Below are positions 1-6,475 of a stretch of 17,679 nucleotides of DNA, one piece after another. The notes beneath the pieces are model-generated. The model saw nothing but the letters and a program-made list of their open reading frames with translations. It searched no databases and was not told the origin of the DNA. Origin of the DNA: an uncultured Blautia sp. Lineage in GTDB: Bacteria; Bacillota; Clostridia; Lachnospirales; Lachnospiraceae. The number at the start of each line of letters is the position of its first letter. The stretch's first letter is position 1. The position numbers and the translations under genes are program-made. The stretch is taken from assembly GCA_934394595.1 (NCBI GenBank), contig CAKRRX010000046.1:1-17679 (forward strand). Direction: 5' to 3'.

Positions 1-43
1 AAATACGGTTTTTGAGTTGGCTTTTTGTCTGTGAATAATACAG

Positions 44-72
44 TTGTTGAAAAAAAATCTGCATGTTACAAT
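44..72 (+). promoter_or_regulatory. Candidate promoter for the KAP NTPase gene
   Basis: A -35-like TTGTTG (44-49) and a -10-like TACAAT (67-72) are separated by 17 bases, and TG sits one base before the -10 (64-65), giving an extended -10. Transcription would start near base 79 and leave an untranslated leader of roughly 75 A+T-rich bases. The surrounding sequence is very A+T-rich, so chance matches are easy. Nothing else is evident in bases 1-154. Confidence 0.4.
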
Positions 73-154
73 TAACTTAAAAAATAATTTTTTTCCAGAA
101 ATGTGTTATTGATATGGAACGATGTGAAAATAAGCATGCAATTTTTTAGAACGC

Positions 155-1465
155 TTGGCTAAAATAAAGAAAGATGGTGAAGTGGTGATTTCAAAAGAAG
201 ATGTTTTAGATAGGGAAGCTTTTGTTAAACAGATAGTAGATTTAGCTATGGTACTTTCAGAAAAACGTAAAAATTGTTGCTTTGCTATTGAGGGAGAATG
301 GGGAAGCGGTAAGAGCTTTGTGTTGGAAAACATACAAGAATGTCTTCAGCCAGAACAATCAGAGGAAACAGGTGCTGATCGATTCTTTGTTGTTCGGTAT
401 GACTGTTGGAAATATGATTATTATGAAGAGCCAATAGTTGCAATTATTTCTGTACTAAGGGATCAGATAGATCAGTATATCAATTTATTGACTGATGACG
501 CTAAAAGGGTATTATTAGAGACTGTTAAGAATACAATAACAAAAATTGCGGTTGAGGCAATAAAAGCAAAGACGGGAATTGACATGGATGGTGTTGGTGA
601 AGTTCCAGAGGGGGATGAAAAAATATATGATAAATATTTTGGTTTCCAGAAAGTAGTTAAAAAAGTACAGAATCAAATTGAGAAAATATCACAAACCCAA
701 ACAGTAGTCATCATGGTTGATGAATTGGACAGATGTTTACCTTTATATGCAATTAAAGTTTTAGAACGTATTCATCATGTATTTAATGAGATAGAAAATG
801 TAGTAGTTATAGTTGCAATGGAGAAAAAACAAATCAGTAATTCATTACATCAAATCTATGGGGATGAGATGGATGTTGACCGATATTTGAAAAAAATAAT
901 TGCATTCAGCTTTAAACTTGACAATGGATCTGCGCATAATTTTATTGAGAAATACGCAAGTTATATGGAGATGTTTGATATTAAAGAAAGGGATGGGCTG
1001 GAAGAATTTCTTAAAGAAATTACTGCCAATATAGATATTCGTACACAAGAAAAGATTTTTGAGAAGGCGGAAAATCTACATAGATTGTTGGCAATTCAAG
1101 AAAAAATGGATAGTTGTATTCTGGCATTTGAAATAGTTACCTTGTGTGTAAAAGAAAAAATGTCTACCGTTCATTTAGAGTGGATGATTAATACCTCAAG
1201 TTATCCAAATATTGAAAGAGAAATTGGAAAAGAATATTTTGATACCATGAGGAAGTATGTTAGAAATATTATAGAATTTCCTAGTTATATGAATAGCAAG
1301 CTTATTTGCAATGAAGATAGGTTTATTGATAGGATGATTTTTATAATTGCTGGATTGACAAATGAATATAAAAATAGAGTATGTGCGGAATTTTTTTGTG
1401 CAGATGAAGAAATAGAGAATGATTTGATTTTTTCGAGAAAGATTTATGAATTATTAAAAATATAG
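155..1465 (+). CDS. KAP family P-loop NTPase, soluble form
   Basis: This 436-residue protein belongs to the KAP P-loop NTPases (named after Kidins220/ARMS and PifA), a STAND-related ATPase group scattered in bacteria and often plasmid- or island-borne; PifA is a phage-exclusion protein. Visible features are Walker A GEWGSGKS (residues 47-54), the family block RYDCWKYDYYEEP (81-93) and Walker B VVIMVDELDRC (184-194), followed by DRYLKKII (242-249). The N-terminal ISKEDVLDREAF matches the usual KAP entry motif. Many KAP proteins have transmembrane helices between Walker A and B; here residues 95-180 are charged and no membrane segment is seen. The C-terminal half is helical and not recognised. 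The start is a TTG with no good ribosome binding site; the next in-frame ATG is residue 32, inside the domain. The gene is visibly richer in A+T than its neighbours to the right, suggesting transfer. It ends 37 bases before the AlbA_2 gene, so the two are probably co-transcribed. Confidence 0.85.
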   Translation: MAKIKKDGEVVISKEDVLDREAFVKQIVDLAMVLSEKRKNCCFAIEGEWGSGKSFVLENIQECLQPEQSEETGADRFFVVRYDCWKYDYYEEPIVAIISVLRDQIDQYINLLTDDAKRVLLETVKNTITKIAVEAIKAKTGIDMDGVGEVPEGDEKIYDKYFGFQKVVKKVQNQIEKISQTQTVVIMVDELDRCLPLYAIKVLERIHHVFNEIENVVVIVAMEKKQISNSLHQIYGDEMDVDRYLKKIIAFSFKLDNGSAHNFIEKYASYMEMFDIKERDGLEEFLKEITANIDIRTQEKIFEKAENLHRLLAIQEKMDSCILAFEIVTLCVKEKMSTVHLEWMINTSSYPNIEREIGKEYFDTMRKYVRNIIEFPSYMNSKLICNEDRFIDRMIFIIAGLTNEYKNRVCAEFFCADEEIENDLIFSRKIYELLKI

Positions 1466-1502
1466 AGACATGGCTGAGAGTGAATCTAGAGAGTGAGGTG
1501 TC

Positions 1503-3029
1503 ATGATGACCATAGAAGAAATTCTTGCAGGAGAATCAAAGAATGTGGAGTTCAAAGAAAATCTGCCGGAGAAAAGTATAAAATATATGAAGTCCGTGGT
1601 TGCTTTTGCAAATGGAACCGGAGGAAAGATTATTTTCGGAATTGCTGATAAAACCAGAGAAGTTGTGGGCTTTGGCAAGGAAGATGTGTTTAAGAAAATG
1701 GATGCAATTGCCAATGCTGTGTCAGATAGCTGTGAGCCGGCAATTATTCCGGATATCAGCTTACAGACGATTGATGGTAAAACGGTCATTGTAGCAGAAA
1801 TCTCTGAGGGAAGACAGAGACCATATTATATAAAGGCTCTTGGCAGAGAAGGCGGTATATATGTTCGAGTTGCTGGAACAACACGCCTGGCTGATGAGTA
1901 TATGGTAAGAGAACTGATGTTTGAGGGTAGCAATCGTTACTTTGACCAGGCTTTGTGCAGTGGTTTGACTATCACAGATGAAGAAATTGATGCACTTTGC
2001 AAATCTATGAAAGAACAGGCAGTCAAAAATGCACATACTGAAGGTCAGAAAGCCTCCATCAAAGATGTTGGCAGGCAGCAGCTTCGTTCCTGGGGGATTT
2101 TAATTGAGCGTGATGGAAAAGATTATCCGTCCAATGCTTATGCCATTTTAACAGGGCATGGCGGACTTCATGTTGCAACGCAATGCGGCGTGTTCAAAGG
2201 AACGACGAAAGCTGTTTTTGTTGATCGGCGGGAGTATACAGGTCCGCTTTGGGAACAAATAGAGGAAGCATATCAGTTTGTTCTGCGGAATATTCATCTG
2301 GGTGCGACGATTGTTGGTATTTACCGTCAGGATATTTATGAAATTCCACCGGATGCGATTCGTGAGTTAATCGTAAATGCAATGGTGCATCGCAGTTATC
2401 TGGATCATGGTATGATTCAGGTTGCAGTATATGATAACAGGTTAGAAATTACTTCACCGGGAAAACTGCCGATGGGACAGACTCTGGAGCGTATGAAAGA
2501 AGGTTATTCCAAAATCAGAAATGAAGCACTTGCACATGCGTTTTCCTATATGAATCTGATTGAACATTGGGGCAGTGGTATTCCTAGGATTATTGAGAAA
2601 GTAAAAGTTGCCGGACTGAGGGAGCCAGAGTTTATTGGTGGCGAAGTTGATTTGCGTATCAATATCTATCGAGGTCAGGTTGTTACAAAGACTACTAATG
2701 GCATTGATAGTGTTGATAAAGTGCCGGATACTGCTGACGAAGTGCCGGATACTGCTGACGAAGTGCCGGATACTGCCGACAAAGTGCCGGATACTGCTGA
2801 CGAAGTGCCGGATACTGCTAATAAAGTGCCGGATAATGAGCAGGAGCAACAGATATATAAACATGTATTGGAAAATGGTTTTATTACAACAGCTACGGTA
2901 ATAGAGCTTTTAGAGGTAAAACAACGTAGAGCAAGAGCGATTTTGTTGAATATGGTTGAAAGTGGTTGGCTGAAAAAAGAAGGTGCAGCACGAAGTACGA
3001 TTTATGTAAGAACTACGGAAAGGAGATAA
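1503..3029 (+). CDS. Schlafen/AlbA_2-domain protein with GHKL-like ATPase and wHTH
   Basis: Protein of 508 residues, of the type often annotated as an RNA-binding or ATP-dependent helicase-like transcriptional regulator. Residues about 10-130 match the Schlafen AlbA_2 nucleic-acid-binding domain (ESKNVEFKE, then VVAFANGTGGKIIFGI, then GGIYVRVAGTTRLA). Residues about 290-385 match the HATPase_c_4 module (AIRELIVNAMVHRSY, then the LEITSPGKLP loop, then HWGSGIPRI). Residues 407-441 are five VPDTADE-like heptads encoded by a 21-bp tandem repeat, plus a partial sixth, forming an acidic linker. Residues about 450-508 form a winged helix-turn-helix (VIELLEVKQRRARAILLNMVESGWL). Two adjacent ATGs exist (1503 and 1506); GAGGTG at 1495-1500 is better spaced for 1506. 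DNA or RNA binding is known for the family; the target here is not known. It follows the KAP NTPase gene closely, so a joint defence or regulatory role is an inference. Confidence 0.85.
   Translation: MMTIEEILAGESKNVEFKENLPEKSIKYMKSVVAFANGTGGKIIFGIADKTREVVGFGKEDVFKKMDAIANAVSDSCEPAIIPDISLQTIDGKTVIVAEISEGRQRPYYIKALGREGGIYVRVAGTTRLADEYMVRELMFEGSNRYFDQALCSGLTITDEEIDALCKSMKEQAVKNAHTEGQKASIKDVGRQQLRSWGILIERDGKDYPSNAYAILTGHGGLHVATQCGVFKGTTKAVFVDRREYTGPLWEQIEEAYQFVLRNIHLGATIVGIYRQDIYEIPPDAIRELIVNAMVHRSYLDHGMIQVAVYDNRLEITSPGKLPMGQTLERMKEGYSKIRNEALAHAFSYMNLIEHWGSGIPRIIEKVKVAGLREPEFIGGEVDLRINIYRGQVVTKTTNGIDSVDKVPDTADEVPDTADEVPDTADKVPDTADEVPDTANKVPDNEQEQQIYKHVLENGFITTATVIELLEVKQRRARAILLNMVESGWLKKEGAARSTIYVRTTERR
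2721..2837 (+). repeat. In-frame 21-bp minisatellite (5 units plus a partial sixth)
   Basis: Five tandem 21-base units begin at 2721, 2742, 2763, 2784 and 2805, followed by a partial unit from 2826. Each starts GTGCCGGATACTGC and encodes V-P-D-T-A-D/N-E/K. Units 1, 2 and 4 are identical; units 3 and 5 differ by a few bases. Because the period is a multiple of three, loss or gain of a unit changes linker length without shifting frame. Confidence 0.95.
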
Positions 3030-3121
3030 CGTAGAAGTCCGATTCTTGCTCCTATTTCTCCTGAAGAATTATCCGATATGCACTGTATGAGTGATTTATA
3101 TGGATGAATATGATAGTAAAA

Positions 3122-3141
3122 ACCTGTGACTTACCTGTGAC
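3122..3141 (+). repeat. Two 9-bp direct repeats with 11-bp period
   Basis: ACCTGTGAC occurs at 3122-3130 and again at 3133-3141, two bases apart. Short direct repeats with about one helical turn spacing resemble arm-type binding sites of tyrosine integrases near the ends of integrative elements. They lie about 60 bases left of a tRNA-like 3' fragment. Function is inferred. Bases 3030-3380 hold no convincing gene: only these repeats, a small hairpin (AAACCT 3162-3167 with AGGTTT 3179-3184), the tRNA-like fragment and a terminator. Confidence 0.5.
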
Positions 3142-3200
3142 AAGGGAAAAAACGGTAGCGGAAACCTCCTTTCTATGCAGGTTTAGGGGGAATGGTGAAA

Positions 3201-3221
3201 GTTCGAATCCTCTAACACACG
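3201..3221 (+). pseudogene. Possible tRNA 3'-end fragment (island attachment site)
   Basis: GTTCGAATCC followed by TCTAACACACG reads like the T-loop (TTCGAAT), the 3' T-stem strand (CCTCT), a seven-base acceptor strand (AACACAC) and discriminator G of a tRNA. The bases just upstream do not pair properly with it, and no D or anticodon arm is present, so it is at most a fragment. A terminator follows 13 bases later, as after a native tRNA gene. This is the pattern left when an element integrates in a tRNA 3' end; here the element would lie to the left. tRNA identity is unknown (a G discriminator would fit tRNA-Arg, -Ser or others). Confidence 0.4.
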
Positions 3222-3234
3222 TAACTGAAGAAGT

Positions 3235-3271
3235 CAGAAACCTGGATTAGTCGAAGGTTTCTGGCTTTTTT
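3235..3271 (+). terminator. Rho-independent terminator
   Basis: A 9-bp stem CAGAAACCT (3235-3243) / AGGTTTCTG (3255-3263) with an 11-base loop is followed by GC and six T (3266-3271). It would end transcripts from the left, or the native tRNA whose 3' end appears just upstream. Confidence 0.85.
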
Positions 3272-3380
3272 CGTATCTTGAAAAGAGAATGTTGTGGTGC
3301 CTCATACATTGTGTTAAAATGCAAATATATGGAAATAATTAAAAGGCATAGAGGTGTAAAAGGAGGAAAAAAGAAGCATT

Positions 3381-3842
3381 ATGACAATTACAACTTTATG
3401 TTATATAGAAAACAATGCACAATATCTGATGCTTCACAGAACAAAGAAGCAAAACGATATAAACCAGGGCAAATGGATTGGAGTTGGAGGCCATGTAGAG
3501 AATGAGGAGTCACCGGAAGAATGCCTGGTACGCGAAGTGAAAGAAGAAACAGGTCTCACTCTTACCTCTTACAGGCTTCGGGGTTTGGTAACGTTTATAA
3601 ATAGCGAATGTGAATCGGAGCTTATGTGTGTGTTTACAGCAGATGAATATACAGGTAACCTTATCACCTGCGAGGAAGGGGATCTTCAATGGATTGCTAA
3701 GGCACAGGTTCCTGACCTGCCCACCTGGGAAGGAGACAGGGTATTCCTTGAATTGCTCCTTTCAGATGAACAACGGTTTTTTTCTATAAAACTGCAATAC
3801 GAAGGCGACAGGCTTGTGGAAAAGAAGATTAACTTATACTAA
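3381..3842 (+). CDS. Nudix hydrolase, MutT/8-oxo-dGTPase-like
   Basis: A 153-residue Nudix protein hydrolysing a nucleoside diphosphate linked to some moiety. The full Nudix box G-x5-E-x7-R-E-V-x-E-E-x-G-L is present at residues 37-59 (G37, E43, R51, E52, E55, E56, G58), so the metal site is intact. The N-terminal TLCYIENNAQYLMLHRTKK and GKWIGVGGHVE are typical of the MutT/8-oxo-dGTP diphosphatase group, but the substrate cannot be read from the sequence. The ATG at 3381 has an AGGAGG at 3361-3366, 14 bases away, which is long; AGAAG nearer the start may help. It stands alone between two terminators. Length is usual for the family. Confidence 0.88.
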   Translation: MTITTLCYIENNAQYLMLHRTKKQNDINQGKWIGVGGHVENEESPEECLVREVKEETGLTLTSYRLRGLVTFINSECESELMCVFTADEYTGNLITCEEGDLQWIAKAQVPDLPTWEGDRVFLELLLSDEQRFFSIKLQYEGDRLVEKKINLY

Positions 3843-3856
3843 ATTTAAAGATGAAC

Positions 3857-3897
3857 AGCCATTTGGAGTAATAATATTTCCATCTGGCTCTTTTTTT
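3857..3897 (+). terminator. Rho-independent terminator after the Nudix gene
   Basis: AGCCA (3857-3861) pairs with TGGCT (3885-3889); after a 2x2 internal loop, TGGA pairs with TCCA. A run of seven T (3891-3897) follows. It starts 14 bases after the Nudix stop codon. Confidence 0.8.
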
Positions 3898-3948
3898 GTC
3901 TAAATGGACATGTTGCCTGTAGGCGACAGCAATATATATGAAAATTTT

Positions 3949-3976
3949 TGTTACCATCCGCCACTTTTTACGATAT
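3949..3976 (+). promoter_or_regulatory. Possible ECF-type promoter of the sigma/anti-sigma operon
   Basis: TGTTACC (3949-3955) and CGATAT (3971-3976) are 15 bases apart, resembling the -35 TGTAAC / -10 CGT layout of Firmicute ECF promoters. No well-spaced housekeeping promoter is obvious: TATACT at 3976-3981 lacks a matched -35. This suggests autoregulation by the sigma factor encoded downstream, which is an inference. A bulged hairpin (about 3910-3935) lies just upstream. Confidence 0.3.
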
Positions 3977-4031
3977 ATACTATGAATGGAAATAATTTCC
4001 TTCAAAAGGGCGCCTTAAATTATAGAAAACC

Positions 4032-4050
4032 GGAGGATAACATGTAAATG
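4032..4050 (+). promoter_or_regulatory. Shine-Dalgarno with start-stop ATG-TAA before the sigma gene
   Basis: GGAGG (4032-4036) is followed by ATG-TAA (4042-4047) and then directly by the sigma factor ATG (4048). The Shine-Dalgarno is five bases from the first ATG and eleven from the real one, so ribosomes may start and stop on the minimal ORF. Both ATGs are in the same frame. Confidence 0.6.
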
Positions 4051-4605
4051 AAAGACGATGAGATTATAGATCTGTTTTGGGCAAGAGATGAGAATGCCAT
4101 TCGAGAGTTAAGTGCGAAATATCATCCCTACTGCTATAAGATTGCCTGGAATTTACTTACAAACAGAGAAGATACCGAGGAGTGTCTGAATGATACCTGG
4201 TTTTTGACATGGTCACGGATTCCACCGGTACATCCCCCTGTTCTGGCACATTTTTGCGGACGGATCACAAGGAATCTTTGTATTGACCGGCTGCGGAAAA
4301 GGTTTGCTGGTAAGCGGCCAGATGTTCATATAGCGGATGTTCTTGGAGAAATGGATCAGTTAAATGTTACGTATACCATGGATGATCAAATGGCAGAAAA
4401 GGAGCTTTTACAAGTTATAAATGATTTTCTGGGAAAAATGAAGGCAGAGGATCGAGACATTTTTGTAAGAAGATACTGGTTTTTGGATTCCATCGCCGAT
4501 ATTTCCCAAAGGCACCATATGTCTGTTGGAAGTGTGAAAATGAACCTGTATCGAAATCGTAAAAAGCTGTTAAAGGTGCTGGAAAAAGAAGGAGGACGCC
4601 TATGA
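4048..4605 (+). CDS. ECF-family RNA polymerase sigma factor
   Basis: A 185-residue sigma-70 family protein with only regions 2 and 4. Region 2 spans about residues 20-90 (YHPYCYKIAWNLL, EDTEECLNDTWFLTW, then CGRITRNLCIDRLRK). Region 4 spans about 120-178 (EDRDIFVRRYWFLDSIADISQ, then MSVGSVKMNLYRNRKKLLKVL). This form is regularly paired with DUF4179 anti-sigma proteins in Clostridia. The start at 4048 lies directly after a start-stop ATG-TAA. The stop codon overlaps the next gene start by four bases (ATGA, 4602-4605), the classical sign of translational coupling between sigma and anti-sigma. The inducing signal is unknown; cell-envelope stress is the usual role of such pairs. Confidence 0.9.
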   Translation: MKDDEIIDLFWARDENAIRELSAKYHPYCYKIAWNLLTNREDTEECLNDTWFLTWSRIPPVHPPVLAHFCGRITRNLCIDRLRKRFAGKRPDVHIADVLGEMDQLNVTYTMDDQMAEKELLQVINDFLGKMKAEDRDIFVRRYWFLDSIADISQRHHMSVGSVKMNLYRNRKKLLKVLEKEGGRL

Positions 4606-5885
4606 AAAAGTTTGATTTTTCAAATGAATTTGGAAAGATTGATCCGAAATATATCACCGAAGCAGAAGGAGAGTGGAAAGGAGAAAAGCCATCCTGGACA
4701 CCTTATTTCTGGAGCAGAGTGGCAGCAGCCTGTGCAATTGTGACACTGATTTCTGTGATTTTCTCTAATCCAACGGTACAGGCGGCAATAAAAAATCTGA
4801 CGCTGTCCATAGGAGAGACACTTGGACTTTCTAAAGGCATTGAAAACTATACTGAAATTTTAAATACTTCCCAGACTGATAATGGAATTACCGTGACATT
4901 GAAAGAGGTGGTTCTGGATGATGGCGTTTTGCTGGCAAAAGTGCATGCTGAAAAAGCCGATTCTAAGGAGCAAAAAGACGGAGCGGCTTCGGAAATAAAC
5001 TCTTTAGCTGGTATGGGGCTTTCTATTGAAGATCGGGAGTGCACCATAAATGGAGAGAAACTTGACGAATATGGAAGTGGAAGCTACCTTCCTTATGCCA
5101 TAGATGAGTTGAATTACGACGATTTGGATGCGAATGTGTATGATGCTGTCCTGGAATCCCGTTTTCAGAATTCCATAGATCTGGGGGAAAATCCGAAAGT
5201 ACATCTTGTGATCGTGGCGGACAATGAGGAAACGCTTGGTGGAAATCCCTATGCGTCCTTTACCTTTGATTTTACCATTTCCCATGCAGAGCTTATGAAG
5301 CAGACCGTTCATAAGAAATTGGAGGATGTTTCCATAGATACGGGAAAAGGAATTGTGAAATTAACGGATTATTCTGTGAATAAGTTTCAAAGTACCCTCC
5401 AGGCAGAAATTCCCGCAGAACTGTATCAGAATTACGAGCTGGAGCTGCGTGGAACAGACAGTAAAGGAAATCAGGTGCAATATGAACTAAGTGGAACATT
5501 TGAGGATGAGCATTTGTGTTTCAAAACCAATTTCTGGGGAAGTTTAGATCAGCCTGGCTCAGAAGAATCGGGACCTCTGATTCCGGATATGGACAGTGAA
5601 TATGTGACGCTGCAGCTTTATGCCCGTTCTGTTAATGTGATCGGGGAGGCAGAAAATGTGATCTTTGATTCTACTGTGGCAGAAGTGGGAATGACCACAG
5701 AAGAAGTAGTAGAAGTGCTGGAGAAAGAGGAGCAGCAGGAAAATACAGATGAAAATGCAGATACCACATATGGGGACGACGATTTTTACATCACAGAGGA
5801 AAATGAGATAGGGGAAGGCATCGATGATTCGGGAACTGCTGATTGGGAAGCTGTCGGACCAGAGATAAAAATACAGATTAAATAA
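4602..5885 (+). CDS. DUF4179 membrane protein, likely anti-sigma factor
   Basis: A 427-residue single-pass membrane protein. Residues 1-37 are cytosolic, a transmembrane helix follows at about 38-56 (WSRVAAACAIVTLISVIFS), and the rest is extracellular. Residues about 60-240 fit the DUF4179 domain (VQAAIKNLTLSIGETLGLSKGIENYTEIL, then GITVTLKEVVLDDG). The family is found almost always after an ECF sigma gene and is taken to hold the sigma factor at the membrane until a signal arrives. The four-base overlap with the sigma gene supports stoichiometric production. The C-terminal 60 residues are strongly acidic (runs of E and D) and may be a flexible tail or bind cations; that is inference. Confidence 0.85.
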   Translation: MKKFDFSNEFGKIDPKYITEAEGEWKGEKPSWTPYFWSRVAAACAIVTLISVIFSNPTVQAAIKNLTLSIGETLGLSKGIENYTEILNTSQTDNGITVTLKEVVLDDGVLLAKVHAEKADSKEQKDGAASEINSLAGMGLSIEDRECTINGEKLDEYGSGSYLPYAIDELNYDDLDANVYDAVLESRFQNSIDLGENPKVHLVIVADNEETLGGNPYASFTFDFTISHAELMKQTVHKKLEDVSIDTGKGIVKLTDYSVNKFQSTLQAEIPAELYQNYELELRGTDSKGNQVQYELSGTFEDEHLCFKTNFWGSLDQPGSEESGPLIPDMDSEYVTLQLYARSVNVIGEAENVIFDSTVAEVGMTTEEVVEVLEKEEQQENTDENADTTYGDDDFYITEENEIGEGIDDSGTADWEAVGPEIKIQIK

Positions 5886-5906
5886 GTTGTTAGCTATATA
5901 ACGTCA

Positions 5907-5962
5907 GAGCCTGGCTGTACCGTGAACAGATTGAAGATTTTGCACATGGAGCTGTCAGGCTC
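5907..5962. other. Long-loop inverted repeat between convergent genes
   Basis: GAGCCTG (5907-5913) and CAGGCTC (5956-5962) form a 7-bp inverted repeat with a 42-base loop in the gap between the convergent DUF4179 and DUF3783 genes. There is no clear T tract on either strand, so it is a poor intrinsic terminator candidate; it may still mark transcript ends. Confidence 0.3.
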
Positions 5963-5990
5963 GGTTTGGTATGGATATAGCAATGAATAT

Positions 5991-6371
5991 TCAAAAGGGC
6001 TTATTCTGAAAATGGAGATGTTCTTTCCATAATTCCTGAAACAGTGCTTCTGCCGTCCAGAATATATTATGTGGGGTAAGGATTGCCTTTAAGGGAACGG
6101 ACGGCGCACCTGTCTTTTTGTAATCTGTCAGAAAGGTATCCACCTGTTTTGAATCTATTCCAGAGAAGATGATCATTTCAAGCGGAAATTCCGGGCCTGT
6201 GTAAATTCCCTTTTCTTTGGAAAATCCCTGGATTCCGGTTAAAGCACCAAGCTTTTGGTTGTAATCCTTTCGGTTGATCTCCTTAACCTGTATGCCATTT
6301 TTCTGAGCTGTCTGGCGAACTGCCATGAGTTTTTCTTTATGGAGTCCAAATGCTAATATAGTCTGTGCCAT
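5991..6371 (-). CDS. DUF3783 domain protein
   Basis: A small cytosolic protein of 126 residues from the chosen start. The central and C-terminal part (PLEMIIFSGIDSKQVDTFLTDYKKTGAPSVPLKAILTPHNIFWTAEALFQEL) matches DUF3783, a Clostridia family without known function. The first in-frame ATG (6386, giving 131 residues) is less likely: AAGGA overlaps it and sits about six bases before the second ATG at 6371, which gives the protein start MAQTILAFG. It diverges from the NERD gene across a 104-base spacer. No membrane segment, signal peptide or catalytic motif is visible. Confidence 0.75.
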   Translation of the reverse strand: MAQTILAFGLHKEKLMAVRQTAQKNGIQVKEINRKDYNQKLGALTGIQGFSKEKGIYTGPEFPLEMIIFSGIDSKQVDTFLTDYKKTGAPSVPLKAILTPHNIFWTAEALFQELWKEHLHFQNKPF

Positions 6372-6418
6372 TTTGTTTTCCTTCATATATTTTTGTAGCT
6401 ATTGTAAACAACTTTTTG

Positions 6419-6424
6419 TATAAT
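6419..6424 (+). promoter_or_regulatory. Candidate -10 of the NERD gene promoter
   Basis: A perfect TATAAT lies 51 bases before the NERD start codon. The matching -35 is poor: the hexamer 17 bases upstream is TAGCTA, while TTGTAG at 6393-6398 would give a 20-base spacer. Confidence 0.45.
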
Positions 6425-6475
6425 GGCAATAGAAATATTGGAAAACAATTGCGAAATGCGTGAGGAGAGAAAGAC

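Noticed and set aside
2721..2837. CRISPR-like repeated block
   Set aside because: Units are directly contiguous 21-mers without spacers and encode an in-frame heptad, so this is a coding minisatellite.
2454..2864. Minus-strand open frame with RHFVSSI repeats
   Set aside because: It is the antisense shadow of the 21-bp minisatellite in the AlbA_2 gene; the repeat period keeps several frames open.
3201..3221. Intact tRNA gene
   Set aside because: Only the T-loop and acceptor 3' strand are recognisable; the upstream sequence does not pair to form T, anticodon or D arms.
3278..3505. 75-codon plus-strand frame overlapping the Nudix start
   Set aside because: It has no domain and overlaps the Nudix gene in another frame, where the complete Nudix box is found.
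3829..3842. Fourth operator-like site TTAA-N6-CTAA at the end of the Nudix gene
   Set aside because: The left arm differs by one base, it lies at the stop codon and upstream of a terminator rather than a promoter.
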